A DNA stretch of 64,000 nt. It comes from Tenacibaculum aiptasiae (lineage in GTDB: Bacteria; Bacteroidota; Bacteroidia; Flavobacteriales; Flavobacteriaceae). Positions 15,301-24,877 of the stretch are shown here, in pieces. Where the stretch lies: assembly GCF_008806755.1 (NCBI RefSeq), contig NZ_WAAU01000011.1:1-64000 (forward strand), written 5' to 3'. Every line of letters begins with the position of its first letter. Within the stretch, counting starts at the first letter, position 1. The position numbers were made by a program, and so were the translations under genes. Under the pieces are notes generated by a model. That model was not told the origin of the DNA, did not search any database, and was given only the letters and a program-made list of their open reading frames with translations.

Positions 15301-16065
15301 ATGATTACAGACACGCATACCCATTTATACTCAGAGCAATTTGATGAAGACAGAAACGAAATGATGCAACGTGCAAAAGACGCTGGTATTTCTCGATTCT
15401 TTATTCCTGCAATTGACAGTAGCTATACTGAAAGAATGTTAGACTTAGAAAAAAACTATCCTAACGATGTGTTTTTAATGATGGGACTACACCCTACATC
15501 TGTTAAAGAAAACTACAAAGAAGAGTTGGCTCATGTAAAAGAATGGTTAGACAAAAGAGACTTTTATGCTATTGGAGAAATAGGAATCGACTTGTATTGG
15601 GATAAATCTTTTTTAAAACAACAGCAAGAAGCATTTAGAACACAAATACAATGGGCGAAAGAAAAAAAGCTTCCTATTGTAATTCACTGTCGCGATGCTT
15701 TTGATGAAATATTTGAAGTATTGGAAACCGAAAAAGGTGATGATTTATTTGGAATTTTTCACTGCTTTACTGGTACTTTAGAACAAGCACAAAAAGCAAT
15801 TTCGTACAATATGAAACTAGGAATTGGAGGTGTAGCTACATTTAAAAATGGAAAAATTGACAAGTTTTTAAACCAAGTTGAAATCAAGCATATAGTTTTA
15901 GAAACAGATTCTCCATACTTGGCTCCTACTCCTTACCGAGGAAAACGTAATGAAAGTAGTTACATAACAAATGTTATTGACAAACTAGTTGATATTTACG
16001 GATTAACTTTCGATGAAATTTCCGAAATTACAACTCAAAATTCTAAAGAAGTTTTTAGTGTCTAG
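15301..16065 (+). CDS. tatD: TatD-family metal-dependent DNase
   Basis: A 254-residue TIM-barrel hydrolase. Metal ligands appear as DTHTHLYSEQFDEDR at the start, GEIGID near residue 97, VIHCRDA near 127, FHCFTG near 155 and ETDSPYLAP near 201. Members are 3'-5' exonucleases or deoxyribonucleases linked to DNA repair and fragmentation. The C-terminus overlaps the start of the next gene, a DNA-repair methyltransferase, by 8 bp, so the two are translationally coupled and share a repair theme. Confidence 0.92.
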   Translation: MITDTHTHLYSEQFDEDRNEMMQRAKDAGISRFFIPAIDSSYTERMLDLEKNYPNDVFLMMGLHPTSVKENYKEELAHVKEWLDKRDFYAIGEIGIDLYWDKSFLKQQQEAFRTQIQWAKEKKLPIVIHCRDAFDEIFEVLETEKGDDLFGIFHCFTGTLEQAQKAISYNMKLGIGGVATFKNGKIDKFLNQVEIKHIVLETDSPYLAPTPYRGKRNESSYITNVIDKLVDIYGLTFDEISEITTQNSKEVFSV

Positions 16066-16543
16066 CTTACAAACCGCATATTATAAAACACCAATAGGTA
16101 TAGCAAAGATTGTTGGAGATGAAAACGGAATCCATTCAATCTCTGTATTGGACGACGATACAATAAAAACCTCAACTGAGACTCCAATTCATTTAAAAGA
16201 TTGCGTAGCTCAATTGGACGAGTATTTTTCTGGAAATAGAAAAGAGTTTAATTTAAAACTGAATCCTCAGGGAACTGAATTTCAACAATCGGTTTGGGAA
16301 GAGTTGTTAAACATCCCATTTGGAAAAAGTAGGACTTATTTAGAGCAAACAAAACAAATTGGCGATCCAAAAGCGATTAGAGCTGTAGCTTCAGCCAATG
16401 GAAAAAATCCTATTTGGATTGTAATTCCTTGTCACAGAGTTATAGGTTCCGACGGTTCTTTAACTGGATATGCTGGTGGTGTTTGGCGAAAAAAATGGTT
16501 ATTAGAACATGAAAGTGGCAGCAAACAACAGACACTTTTTTAG
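16058..16543 (+). CDS. ogt: Methylated-DNA--protein-cysteine methyltransferase
   Basis: About 161 residues. The methyl-acceptor cysteine lies in WIVIPCHRVIGSDGSLTGYAGG, the invariant PCHRV of O6-alkylguanine-DNA alkyltransferases. The DNA-binding helix region TEFQQSVWEELLNIPFGKSRTY and the asparagine hinge ASANGKNP are also present. It repairs O6-methylguanine by suicidal transfer to the cysteine. The start is placed at GTG 16058, which has a purine-rich AAAGAAG upstream and overlaps tatD by 8 bp. Starting at the ATG at 16013 would add 15 residues that lie over tatD and do not resemble the family. Confidence 0.9.
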   Translation: MSSLQTAYYKTPIGIAKIVGDENGIHSISVLDDDTIKTSTETPIHLKDCVAQLDEYFSGNRKEFNLKLNPQGTEFQQSVWEELLNIPFGKSRTYLEQTKQIGDPKAIRAVASANGKNPIWIVIPCHRVIGSDGSLTGYAGGVWRKKWLLEHESGSKQQTLF

Positions 16544-16603
16544 TTTTTTCTTACAAGGAAATACAACAATATTAGACTTTCTTATATCATTATGTTGCTT
16601 TTC

Positions 16604-17227
16604 CTATTTTAGCTCTACTTTATAATCTAGAACCCAAACGTTTTTATCTTTACTCAAGTTAAATAATTCTATTTGATTTGAGCTTTCAATATCATAGCTC
16701 CATTTATCTTCAAACTTAAATTTGTTTTTCAAATTCGGAAATAAGCTTTCAGTCAACCATAATTCCATTTGTTTAAGCACTTCTTTTTTATAAACATTAA
16801 ATCTCCAAGCTCCACTAACATTAAAAATTCTTTGAGAATTTTGATCAACAGAGAAATATAAAACACCCATTATATGTGAGTGTTTTCCAATTTTACAAAC
16901 CGAAAGCCTATCATCCATAGTCATATAATCTTGAATTAATGGAAAATAATTTTGATAGTCCATATTTGGATCCATTCCATAAGATAGAGTTGAATCAATT
17001 TCTGTTAACTTTTGTCCTATTGAAAAAATTGGGTTTCCTTTAAAGTTTAAACTCAAAGGCTTATAATTTATCGTGCTATCTAACTTTTCAACCTTATAAA
17101 TTGAATCTAAAATAATTTCATTTTGGTTAATTTGAACATCTTTAATCTTTTTTCTAGCTTGCTTACAAGAAATCCCAATAATCAAAACAATTAAACATGT
17201 TATTATGTTCTTTCTCGCATGTAACAT
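16604..17227 (-). CDS. Hypothetical lipoprotein
   Basis: 207 residues with an N-terminal signal and lipobox (IVLIIGISC, cysteine near residue 21), so a lipid-anchored envelope protein. The rest is soluble, with a repeated aspartate/serine pattern and a final beta-like stretch KNVWVLDYKVELK. I recognise no family. It starts 7 bp after the stop of tadA on the same strand and is probably cotranscribed, although nothing links the functions. Confidence 0.6.
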   Translation of the reverse strand: MLHARKNIITCLIVLIIGISCKQARKKIKDVQINQNEIILDSIYKVEKLDSTINYKPLSLNFKGNPIFSIGQKLTEIDSTLSYGMDPNMDYQNYFPLIQDYMTMDDRLSVCKIGKHSHIMGVLYFSVDQNSQRIFNVSGAWRFNVYKKEVLKQMELWLTESLFPNLKNKFKFEDKWSYDIESSNQIELFNLSKDKNVWVLDYKVELK

Positions 17228-17233
17228 AATAAA

Positions 17234-17680
17234 TTAATTTAAGTTTCTTTTTTCAATAAAAAACTTTTTCAACAAAAAGCTACATTCTTCTTCTAAAACT
17301 CCAGAAACAACATTGGTTTTAGGATGAATTTTGGTATTTAATACACTAAAACCTAATTTAGGTTCACTAGCACCGTATACAATTTTCCCTATCTGTGTCC
17401 AATAACTTGCTCCTGCGCACATCTGACAAGGTTCTAGGGTTACATATAAAACACAATCTTTTAAGTACTTTCCTCCTAAGAAATCGGCAGCTGCTGTAAA
17501 AGCCTGCATTTCTGCATGTGCAGTAACATCATTCAACATCTCTGTTAAGTTATGCGCTCTAGCTATTATTTGATCTTTAAATACAATTACTGCTCCCACT
17601 GGAACCTCACCTTTATCAAAAGCTTTTTCAGCCTCATGCAAGGCCTTTTTCATAAAGTAAGTGTCGTCAAATGGGTTCAT
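17234..17680 (-). CDS. tadA: tRNA(adenosine-34) / nucleoside deaminase
   Basis: 148 residues of the cytidine-deaminase fold. The zinc site is HAEMQAF (His and catalytic Glu) and PCQMCAGA (two Cys), exactly the TadA arrangement. It also has PVGAVIVFKDQIIARAHNLTE at the N-terminal strand. TadA converts A34 to inosine in tRNA-Arg. In Bacteroidota this branch is also annotated as a general nucleoside or guanine deaminase, so the substrate is likely but not certain. A TACATTTG promoter box lies at 17714 down to 17707. The small lipoprotein gene follows. Confidence 0.85.
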   Translation of the reverse strand: MNPFDDTYFMKKALHEAEKAFDKGEVPVGAVIVFKDQIIARAHNLTEMLNDVTAHAEMQAFTAAADFLGGKYLKDCVLYVTLEPCQMCAGASYWTQIGKIVYGASEPKLGFSVLNTKIHPKTNVVSGVLEEECSFLLKKFFIEKRNLN

Positions 17681-17706
17681 AAGTATAATTTGAATGGATG
17701 TTTAAA

Positions 17707-17714
17707 CAAATGTA
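17707..17714 (-). promoter_or_regulatory. TAnnTTTG -7 box for tadA
   Basis: TACATTTG on the minus strand, 26 bp before the tadA start at 17680. Confidence 0.45.
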
Positions 17715-17774
17715 GATAAAATTTGATTGTAGAGACTCTGCTTAAAATACTTATTTTTACCAAAAATTTCAAGT

Positions 17775-18539
17775 TTGATATCAATTAACACTTCTGAGAA
17801 TACAAAAGTTTATTTCGCTTCCGATCAACATTTAGGAGCGCCTACAGCTGAAGCTAGCTTTCCACGTGAGCAAAGGTTTGTGCGTTGGTTAAATGAAGTT
17901 AAAAAAGATGCTGAGGCTATTTTTTTATTAGGTGATTTATTTGACTTCTGGTTCGAGTATAAAACCGTTGTTCCTAAAGGTTTTGTTCGTGTTATGGGGA
18001 AACTTGCTGAAATTAAAGACAGTGGAATTCCTATTTATTTCTTTGTTGGTAATCACGATTTATGGATGACCGACTACTTTGAGAAAGAATTAGACATTCC
18101 TGTATACCACGAACCACAAGAATTTACCATTGACGGCAAACTATTATTAATTGGTCATGGAGATGGCTTAGGTCCAGGTGATAAAGGTTACAAGCGAATG
18201 AAGAAGATTTTTACCTTTAAACCTTTTCAGTGGATGTTTAGATGGCTACACCCAGATTTAGGTGTACGCTTAGGTCATTACATGTCGGTTAAAAACAAAT
18301 TGATTTCAGGTGATGATGACGCTAAATTTTTAGGAGAGGACAATGAATGGTTAGTTCAATATTGTAAACGTAAATTAGAAACGAAACATTACGATTATTT
18401 TGTTTTTGGCCACCGTCATCTTCCTTTAGAAATTAAACTACAAGAAAACAGTGAGTATATAAACACTGGCGATTGGGTAAAGTATTTTACCTATGGAGTT
18501 TTCGAAAATCAAAAACTATCTTTAAAAGAATATAAATAA
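17775..18539 (+). CDS. lpxH: UDP-2,3-diacylglucosamine diphosphatase-like (LpxH)
   Basis: A 254-residue calcineurin-like metallophosphatase. Metal-binding motifs come in order: ASDQHLG (residues 15-21), GDLFDFW, GNHDLW, LIGHGDGLG and FGHRHLP. This is the LpxH plan, the cytoplasmic-face enzyme that hydrolyses UDP-2,3-diacylglucosamine to lipid X in lipid A synthesis. The start is TTG at 17775; no ATG is available before the conserved KVYFASDQHLG strand, so a non-ATG start is needed. It is divergent from tadA and closed by a bidirectional terminator. Confidence 0.87.
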   Translation: MISINTSENTKVYFASDQHLGAPTAEASFPREQRFVRWLNEVKKDAEAIFLLGDLFDFWFEYKTVVPKGFVRVMGKLAEIKDSGIPIYFFVGNHDLWMTDYFEKELDIPVYHEPQEFTIDGKLLLIGHGDGLGPGDKGYKRMKKIFTFKPFQWMFRWLHPDLGVRLGHYMSVKNKLISGDDDAKFLGEDNEWLVQYCKRKLETKHYDYFVFGHRHLPLEIKLQENSEYINTGDWVKYFTYGVFENQKLSLKEYK

Positions 18540-18568
18540 AAAGAGACCTCATAAACGAGGTCTCTTTA
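18540..18568. terminator. Bidirectional terminator
   Basis: An AAAGAGACCTC / GAGGTCTCTTT stem with a 6-nt loop, with A/T-runs on both sides. It separates lpxH from the convergent susD-like gene. Confidence 0.88.
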
Positions 18569-18594
18569 CTTTTATAACAACTAATTAAATTAGT

Positions 18595-19923
18595 TTAATT
18601 CGCATTCTCATTAAACGGAGTTGGAAAAGCATTAATAATATTATCACCAGCTCTATCTAGAGGTACATAAGTAGCATTTAATCTGTTTAATCTTCTTAAA
18701 TCTACCCAACGATGCCCCTCTCCTAATAGAGAATATCTTCTTTGCTTTAAAACTTCTTCTAAAAGCGCATTATCATCATTTACGTCAATATCAGCAGGAG
18801 AAACTAAACTTGCTAAACCTGCTGCGTTTCTAATAACATTAATTGCATTTAAAGCTGTTGCATTATTAGTTCCAATATTTGCTTCTGCAAACATTAATAT
18901 TAACTCTTCGTTTCTAATTAAGTAAACAGGGTCTGTATTACTCTTATAAATTGCTATTTGATGAGTTCCAGTTAATCCGTCAAATGTAGCCGGAGATGAT
19001 AATAAAAAAGCTTTATCAGTTACCCTTGTATCACCAGCTTCAGCATCATTAATCCAAGAATTATGAATTACAAACTCTTGACCAGACTGACCTAAAACAT
19101 GGAATTGATTATTTAAAATATCATTACCTGTGGCACCAAATACATGAGATGGCCCTGCCTTTAAAGCTCCTGCTAAATCAAAGAAAGAATTATTTAATAA
19201 TGTTAACACTTTAGCTTTATCTCCCTGATACAAAGCAACTCTAGCAGCGATAGCTCTATTAAACCTTGAAAACGTACTTGGCGTATCGAATCCAGCATAA
19301 CCAGAACTTAAAGGAAAATCAAAAGTCGCAGATGCATTCGATAAATTTGTATTTGCTTCATTTAATAGGTTATCAATTGCAACCAATGCTTCTGGATAGG
19401 TTACAAATGGCCCTAAATTATCAGGATCACTAACATCTACTCTAATTCCATTAGTGTATTGACGATTTGCCACCATTAAAAGTGAGTATGCTTTTAATGT
19501 TTTTGCGAATCCGTAATATGAGTTTTTAACTTGATCTGAAAAACCTGCTGATGAATTCTCTACCGCAGTAATCATTACGTTTGCTGCCTTAACTGCCCTA
19601 TACCAAGCAGCATAAGACCTAGTTGTTAAAAATCCATTGTTATCTAAAGGTCCTTTTAAAACCTCTCCTGTATATCTAGGGTCTGTTCCTGAAAGATCAT
19701 AATACTCTCTAGCCAAATAACTTACTGTATTATAATGAAACTCTAAATCATTTCTAATTACAGCTTCTAAACCTACTGATAATAATTGTACATCTGCTTG
19801 ACTAGCTCCTTCAGAAAAACTCTCTACTGTTGGTGCATTAGGGTTTGCAATATCTTCTAACTCACAGCTAAAAAACACAAAAACCGAACATAATAAAATA
19901 GTTTTTAAATATATATTCTTCAT
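18595..19923 (-). CDS. SusD/RagB-family nutrient-binding lipoprotein
   Basis: 442 residues with a lipoprotein signal (VFVFFSC, cysteine near 20). Family features include the helical SusD/TPR-like core with YAAWYRAVKAANVMI, a KTLKAYSLLMVANRQY segment, LIRNEELILMFAEAN and a closing EEVLKQRRYSLLGEGHRWVDLRRLNRL. SusD proteins cap a SusC transporter at the outer surface and capture substrate. It lies 13 bp after its SusC partner. No glycoside hydrolase or peptidase gene is adjacent, so the nutrient is unknown. Confidence 0.93.
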   Translation of the reverse strand: MKNIYLKTILLCSVFVFFSCELEDIANPNAPTVESFSEGASQADVQLLSVGLEAVIRNDLEFHYNTVSYLAREYYDLSGTDPRYTGEVLKGPLDNNGFLTTRSYAAWYRAVKAANVMITAVENSSAGFSDQVKNSYYGFAKTLKAYSLLMVANRQYTNGIRVDVSDPDNLGPFVTYPEALVAIDNLLNEANTNLSNASATFDFPLSSGYAGFDTPSTFSRFNRAIAARVALYQGDKAKVLTLLNNSFFDLAGALKAGPSHVFGATGNDILNNQFHVLGQSGQEFVIHNSWINDAEAGDTRVTDKAFLLSSPATFDGLTGTHQIAIYKSNTDPVYLIRNEELILMFAEANIGTNNATALNAINVIRNAAGLASLVSPADIDVNDDNALLEEVLKQRRYSLLGEGHRWVDLRRLNRLNATYVPLDRAGDNIINAFPTPFNENAN

Positions 19924-19936
19924 AATAACCTATGTG

Positions 19937-22900
19937 TTAAAAATTAATATTTATATGAAAGTTGACAAACTTAGAAGCTGGATATGGTGTTACTTCTACA
20001 TTATTTGCTAAAACATTATTTCCAAAATTTGAAGCTTCTGGATCATAACTGTTATAATCAAATATGTTTATCAAGTTTCTACCTGAAACCCCCACTTTTA
20101 CCTTTTGTACTCCCTTAAACACCCCATCATCGAATGTATAATATAATCCTACCTCACGTAGCCTTATATATCCTGCATCTTCAATTAACGGTTCTGGATT
20201 CGCAAAAGCTTGACTTGCTCTATAGGCTCCATTAGTTAAAGTTCCTGATGGATCTAAACCAACATCATCATAATCCCAAGTTGTACCTGCTAAATCATAT
20301 AATAATGTTGTTAAGTTAATTGCGTCTCCTCCTTTTTTCCAATGCCACAAGAACGATAAGTCAAAGTTTTTGTATCTAAATTGGTTTTGCCATGATAACT
20401 GAAAATCTGGTTCTGCATTTCCATATACAAAAAAGCCATCGCCTTCTGGGTCTCTTCTTGCTATTTCTTCTGCTGTAAATTGACTAGCATCATAAGTTCC
20501 AACTATTTGAGTTGCACTAAAACCTTCTTGAATATAAAAAGTACCTAGTGATGAAGCAAAACCTCCTTCCGTAAATGCTGGAACATCAAGCTTTGTTATT
20601 TTTGATTTGTTCTTCCACCACTTTAAATTTGAACTCCATGAAAAATCGTCATTTTCTATAATATTTGCATTTAAAGCTATTTCAATACCATTATTCTCTA
20701 ATTCTCCTGCATTTTTCACCTCTGTAACAAAACCAGATGACGGTTCTTTATTCGTTTCAATTAACAAATCTTCAACTTTCTTATTGTAAAAAGTTAATTC
20801 AAAATTAAATCTGTTATCAAATAAGCTAAAATCCACCCCGTATTCTAATTCTTTTTGTCTCTCTGGACCTATATTAGGGTTTCCTTTAAAGTTACCTGGA
20901 GCTAAACCTGAGTTTCCATCAATTAATTGACCTGTCATTGTAGTAAATCGATCTCTAAAGTTTGAAAACCTTCCCGCTTCTCCATAAGCAATTCTAGGTT
21001 TAAAAGAACTTACTTCATCAAAGCTCCAAAAATCAAACTTATGTAAATTAACAGCTAAGTTTGCCTTAGGATAATAATACATTTTATCTGCATCACCATT
21101 GTTTGTCGATTTATCTCCTCTCATACCAATGGTACCTATAATTTTGTCCTTATAGTTAATTTCTTCTTGCACAAAGAAACCTTTATCTTTTTGTAATGTT
21201 ATGTTTTGTTGCGTAGAAACACTTTCTGATTGCCCTAGATTTGTTTGAGATCCATTTAAACCTGTTGCTATTGTAATTACAGTATTACGATCAAAGTCTT
21301 GAAAAAATGATCCTGCTTGTGTTGTAAAGCTTAAACCATTATCTAAATTTAAGTTATGTACAAAGAAAGCTGATAAATTGTAGTTTGTATTAACTGTAGT
21401 TCCTGAAATAGCGGCTCCTCTTAACGATGTTGGAGATCTAAAATACGATAATGCTCTTGGGAAAATACTAGTTGTTCTCAATGTATATTGATCAAAACCT
21501 CCTTGCAATACTAATTTTAACTTGCTTTTACCAGTATCAAATATTTTAGCATTAGCTGTCATACTTCCAATAAATCTATTTACATCTTCTCTATTTGTTG
21601 TAATAGCCACAGTTTCTAAAACATTTGAACCTGCTCCTCCAGATGGATAAACACCATCTACAGGAGATAAGTTTTCCCATGGATAAGTAAATGCTAATGC
21701 GTACCCTACTGTTCTATTGGCATTACCATTGTTAAAAAATCCTCTATCTGCTCTTGAATTGATATAATTAGAAGTAACATACATATCCAACCACTCGTTA
21801 AACTTTTGTCCAATATTTAAACGAACTGCAGCTTTTTTATACCCTGTATTCTCCACTAATCCAGGCTCATCCTTATAAGTAACCCCAAAGAAGTAATCAT
21901 TTTTTTCGCTTCCTCCTGATGTTGTAAAACGAGTTGTAGTTGAAATTCTAGTATGATCAAATAATTCAGCTTCATAATCTCTTAATGTAGGGTTTGTCGG
22001 GCCTCCTAAAGCCGTTATCTCTGCTTGATCCCAATCTCTAAGTCCTAATAATCTTGTTGGACTTCTGAGACCTACAGTTTGAGAAAACGAAACTCTTGGT
22101 TTTCCTTTCTTACCTCTTTTTGTTGTAATAATAACCACCCCACCAGCAGCTCTAGACCCATAAAGTGCTGCAGCTGATGCTCCTTTTAATATTTCAACAT
22201 TTTCTATATCCTCAGGATCAATATCTGCAATCCTATTAGATGCATCGTCCTGATTTGTTGATGGGTTACCTCCCCCTGCTGCTTCACTGACAATATTATT
22301 TCCCGATGATACAGTAGAATTATCCACATAGACTCCATCAACTACAAAAAGAGGCTGCTGATCACCAAAAATTGAAGTAACCCCTCTTAATCTCATAGAA
22401 ATACCTCCTCCCGGAGCTCCTGAATTTGCTTTAATTTCAGCACCTGTAAACTTACCGGAAAGTGCACTATCAAATCCTGACTGAGCCGTTACCTGAGTTA
22501 AATCTGCTGCAGAGATTGTAGAAACAGTATTTGCTAAGTTTGACCTTTTGGTTGATGTTGCCAAACCTGAAATTACCACCTCATCTAAGACAGAATTATC
22601 TTCTTTCAGTATTACATTTATCATCAAACTATTAGCAGTGACTTGCTGCTCTACTGTTGTGAAACCGAGTGATGAAAAAACTAATGAGGTGGGGATTTTT
22701 TTAACATTTAATGAAAACTCTCCCACATCATTTGTGGTTGTTCCATTAGTAGTTCCTTTTTCAATAACATTTACAAATGGTATACTTTCGCCATTTATAT
22801 CTGTTACTTTTCCTTTAATTGTTTGTCCAAAAACCCAATTGGAAAACAAAAAAAAGAATGCATTTAGTAGCAGTATTTTGCTAATAGATATTTTAATCAT
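19937..22900 (-). CDS. SusC/RagA-family TonB-dependent outer-membrane transporter
   Basis: About 987 residues from the start MIKISISKILLLNAF, which has a clean signal peptide. The longer start at 22984 would put a hydrophilic segment before the signal. An N-terminal CarboxypepD_reg-like domain (GKVTDINGESIPFVNVIEKGTTNG) leads to the plug with QPLFVVDGVYVDNST and DPEDIENVEILKGASAAALYGSRAAGGVVIITTKRGK, the SusC signature. The barrel ends with KFVNFHININF. It imports a substrate delivered by the SusD partner, using TonB energy. The N-terminal domain is strikingly similar to that of the receptor at 24878-27877. Confidence 0.93.
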   Translation of the reverse strand: MIKISISKILLLNAFFFLFSNWVFGQTIKGKVTDINGESIPFVNVIEKGTTNGTTTNDVGEFSLNVKKIPTSLVFSSLGFTTVEQQVTANSLMINVILKEDNSVLDEVVISGLATSTKRSNLANTVSTISAADLTQVTAQSGFDSALSGKFTGAEIKANSGAPGGGISMRLRGVTSIFGDQQPLFVVDGVYVDNSTVSSGNNIVSEAAGGGNPSTNQDDASNRIADIDPEDIENVEILKGASAAALYGSRAAGGVVIITTKRGKKGKPRVSFSQTVGLRSPTRLLGLRDWDQAEITALGGPTNPTLRDYEAELFDHTRISTTTRFTTSGGSEKNDYFFGVTYKDEPGLVENTGYKKAAVRLNIGQKFNEWLDMYVTSNYINSRADRGFFNNGNANRTVGYALAFTYPWENLSPVDGVYPSGGAGSNVLETVAITTNREDVNRFIGSMTANAKIFDTGKSKLKLVLQGGFDQYTLRTTSIFPRALSYFRSPTSLRGAAISGTTVNTNYNLSAFFVHNLNLDNGLSFTTQAGSFFQDFDRNTVITIATGLNGSQTNLGQSESVSTQQNITLQKDKGFFVQEEINYKDKIIGTIGMRGDKSTNNGDADKMYYYPKANLAVNLHKFDFWSFDEVSSFKPRIAYGEAGRFSNFRDRFTTMTGQLIDGNSGLAPGNFKGNPNIGPERQKELEYGVDFSLFDNRFNFELTFYNKKVEDLLIETNKEPSSGFVTEVKNAGELENNGIEIALNANIIENDDFSWSSNLKWWKNKSKITKLDVPAFTEGGFASSLGTFYIQEGFSATQIVGTYDASQFTAEEIARRDPEGDGFFVYGNAEPDFQLSWQNQFRYKNFDLSFLWHWKKGGDAINLTTLLYDLAGTTWDYDDVGLDPSGTLTNGAYRASQAFANPEPLIEDAGYIRLREVGLYYTFDDGVFKGVQKVKVGVSGRNLINIFDYNSYDPEASNFGNNVLANNVEVTPYPASKFVNFHININF

Positions 22901-23129
22901 AAAATAAAGGTTATAGTTAGTAATAGCTAAATTTCGTTTTTTTGTTTTTAAAAAACAAATTATAACTACCTTATTTTCAGACACAAAGAATCAAAACCAC
23001 ATTCCTCCTTCTTCTTTCCTCTAGGAAAAAACTGCTAAAAACCTATATATATCCTATCATTAAAAAATAGAAATTCTTCAATAACTATTATAATCGTACC
23101 TATAATTAACATACTATAAAAAACAAAAA

Positions 23130-23156
23130 AGTCGCCTAAAATTATAGGCGACTAAT
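23130..23156 (-). terminator. Intrinsic terminator separating the two uptake units
   Basis: An AGTCGCCTA / TAGGCGACT stem with a T-rich run on the minus strand. It follows the stop of the lipoprotein at 23180 and precedes the SusC gene, so the receptor/lipoprotein trio and the SusC/D pair are separate transcripts. Confidence 0.8.
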
Positions 23157-23179
23157 TAATGAGAACATTGTTTTAATTA

Positions 23180-23977
23180 TTAAAATAAAACCTGCTCTAA
23201 ATCTATAGTTACAGCTCCAGTACCTGCATCTGTTGATTTTGTTATTTTTATAAAATCAGCAACGGTAGTATACCCAAAGAATCCTCCTGGAGTAGCCCCA
23301 ACCAAATTACCTGTATAATTTGTTTCAGTAGTACCATTCAACACATTAACATAACACTCAATTGAGTTATTATTAACTGTCCATGGTAAAATTGCAAAGA
23401 AGTATTCTCCATCAGCAACATTATCTGGCAAAACAGCAACTTCAGTAGTTGAAGTTGTACTCGTAGAAAGGTTTATACCTGCTACAGCTGGAGTCTTAGT
23501 GATTGTACCACAATCTAAATCACTATCATCATTCCAAGTAAAAGTAAATACAACCGTATTTTCTCCCTTGATTATTTTTAATTCATTTAAATCTTTAGAG
23601 ATTTCTGGTTTTACGCTATCTATACTAGCATTTATAATTTTTAAGTCTACTAATTTTATAGTTCTAACATGCACATCTGGATCAGACATATCAACTGTAA
23701 TTGTCACATTTTGACTTCCCTGAGTAGCATCAATAAACATTTCTTCTCCATCCAATGTATATGTTAACCTTGATAAACTGGTTACTGGACTCGTAAAAGA
23801 AATTACCGCATCATAACTCGTTTCTGTAGTCATTATACGTTTAATTTTCGCTTCAGTTTTTGCAGTAATACTCGTTACTGGCTTAACAGTTATTGCATCA
23901 TCATCATTAACCGCACAAGAACTCAATAAAAGCATTGCACAAATTAATAAAGAACTTATTTTATATATATGTTTCAT
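23180..23977 (-). CDS. Surface lipoprotein, related to its upstream neighbour
   Basis: 265 residues with a lipoprotein signal (LICAMLLLSSC, cysteine near 21). The mature part is beta-rich and threonine-rich. The C-terminal half has TWNDDSDLDCGT followed by a DNVADGEYFFAI strand and IECYVNVLNGTTE. The upstream gene product has WPGSEDLDLYL, ADGDYFLGLD and IPCTLSLNF in the same order. The two therefore look like diverged copies of a beta-sandwich domain similar in style to pre-peptidase C-terminal domains. Its likely role is a surface-exposed partner of the TonB receptor at 24878-27877 (inference from context). Confidence 0.65.
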   Translation of the reverse strand: MKHIYKISSLLICAMLLLSSCAVNDDDAITVKPVTSITAKTEAKIKRIMTTETSYDAVISFTSPVTSLSRLTYTLDGEEMFIDATQGSQNVTITVDMSDPDVHVRTIKLVDLKIINASIDSVKPEISKDLNELKIIKGENTVVFTFTWNDDSDLDCGTITKTPAVAGINLSTSTTSTTEVAVLPDNVADGEYFFAILPWTVNNNSIECYVNVLNGTTETNYTGNLVGATPGGFFGYTTVADFIKITKSTDAGTGAVTIDLEQVLF

Positions 23978-23987
23978 TTTAATTAGC

Positions 23988-24860
23988 TTATAATTTGATT
24001 ATTGTGTAAGTTACTTTACTACCATCAGTTACCTTATTGATTTTATACCAAATATCTGGCTCACCATTTGCTGCAGCTGTAGTGGTTGTTTCTAAACTTG
24101 TTAAAAGAACCTCACTCTTACCTCCAGAGAAATTAAGTGATAAAGTACATGGAATATTATAAGGAGTTGCGATATTGAAGTTATCTAACCCTAAAAAATA
24201 ATCCCCATCAGCTAAAGCTTGTGTAATAGTAACTTCTTCTGGTTGAGAAAACCAACTATTAGCAATTACCGTAGAAGTAATTTTAGCTTCTGATCTTAAA
24301 TACAAATCTAAATCTTCAGAACCTGGCCAATCTAACACAATGTCCATATCTCCAATCGGTCCTTCTATTACAAGAGGTAAAGTATCATAAACATTAATTG
24401 TTCTTTCACTACTCTTATTATTTAGGGTTATAAAATATTTTATAAGAGTTGATGAAACATTTAAATTTTTGATTGAAACATTATATATTTCCTCTGCATC
24501 TGCAACAGTGTCATCAGCAAATGTAAATGTCACATTTACTGAAGTTTCTCCTGCTGGAATTTTTACTTCATTATGAGATACTTCATTTACACCAGCTGTA
24601 GATTCTGTAGAACCATCTGAAGATGTAATATCAAAAACTACCACCCCATCTACTGGTAGTGGCTTAGATAAACTAACTTGATAAGTAGCTGTACCTCCAT
24701 TTTCTAATACATTTGTTTTTAAATTTGTATCACTAAAACCAATAACTATTTGCTCTGTTGCAGTAGCAATCCCCTCTACAGGGTCGGTTGTTTCACTTTC
24801 ACAAGAAACAAACCCTAGTGAAAGCAATAATATATATATAGATAATTTTATTTTTTTCAT
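23988..24860 (-). CDS. Surface lipoprotein with Calx-beta-like domain
   Basis: 290 residues. The lipoprotein signal ends at SLGFVSC (cysteine near 20). Residues of about 40-155 look like a Calx-beta/cadherin-type strand set (GTATYQVSLSKPLP, VKIPAGETSVNVTFTFADD, DAEEIYNVSI). The C-terminal part holds the WPGSEDLDLYL ... ADGDYFLGLD pattern that the downstream gene product shares. It is separated from that gene by 10 bp and from the TonB receptor gene by 17 bp, so the three form one transcript. It probably binds substrate or another surface protein together with the receptor. The binding partner is unknown. Confidence 0.65.
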   Translation of the reverse strand: MKKIKLSIYILLLSLGFVSCESETTDPVEGIATATEQIVIGFSDTNLKTNVLENGGTATYQVSLSKPLPVDGVVVFDITSSDGSTESTAGVNEVSHNEVKIPAGETSVNVTFTFADDTVADAEEIYNVSIKNLNVSSTLIKYFITLNNKSSERTINVYDTLPLVIEGPIGDMDIVLDWPGSEDLDLYLRSEAKITSTVIANSWFSQPEEVTITQALADGDYFLGLDNFNIATPYNIPCTLSLNFSGGKSEVLLTSLETTTTAAANGEPDIWYKINKVTDGSKVTYTIIKL

Positions 24861-24877
24861 TTCTTCTGTAATTTATA

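Noticed and set aside
22901..22984. Longer N-terminus for the SusC gene
   Set aside because: It would place 28 residues before a clear signal peptide; the ATG at 22900 gives a standard secreted protein.
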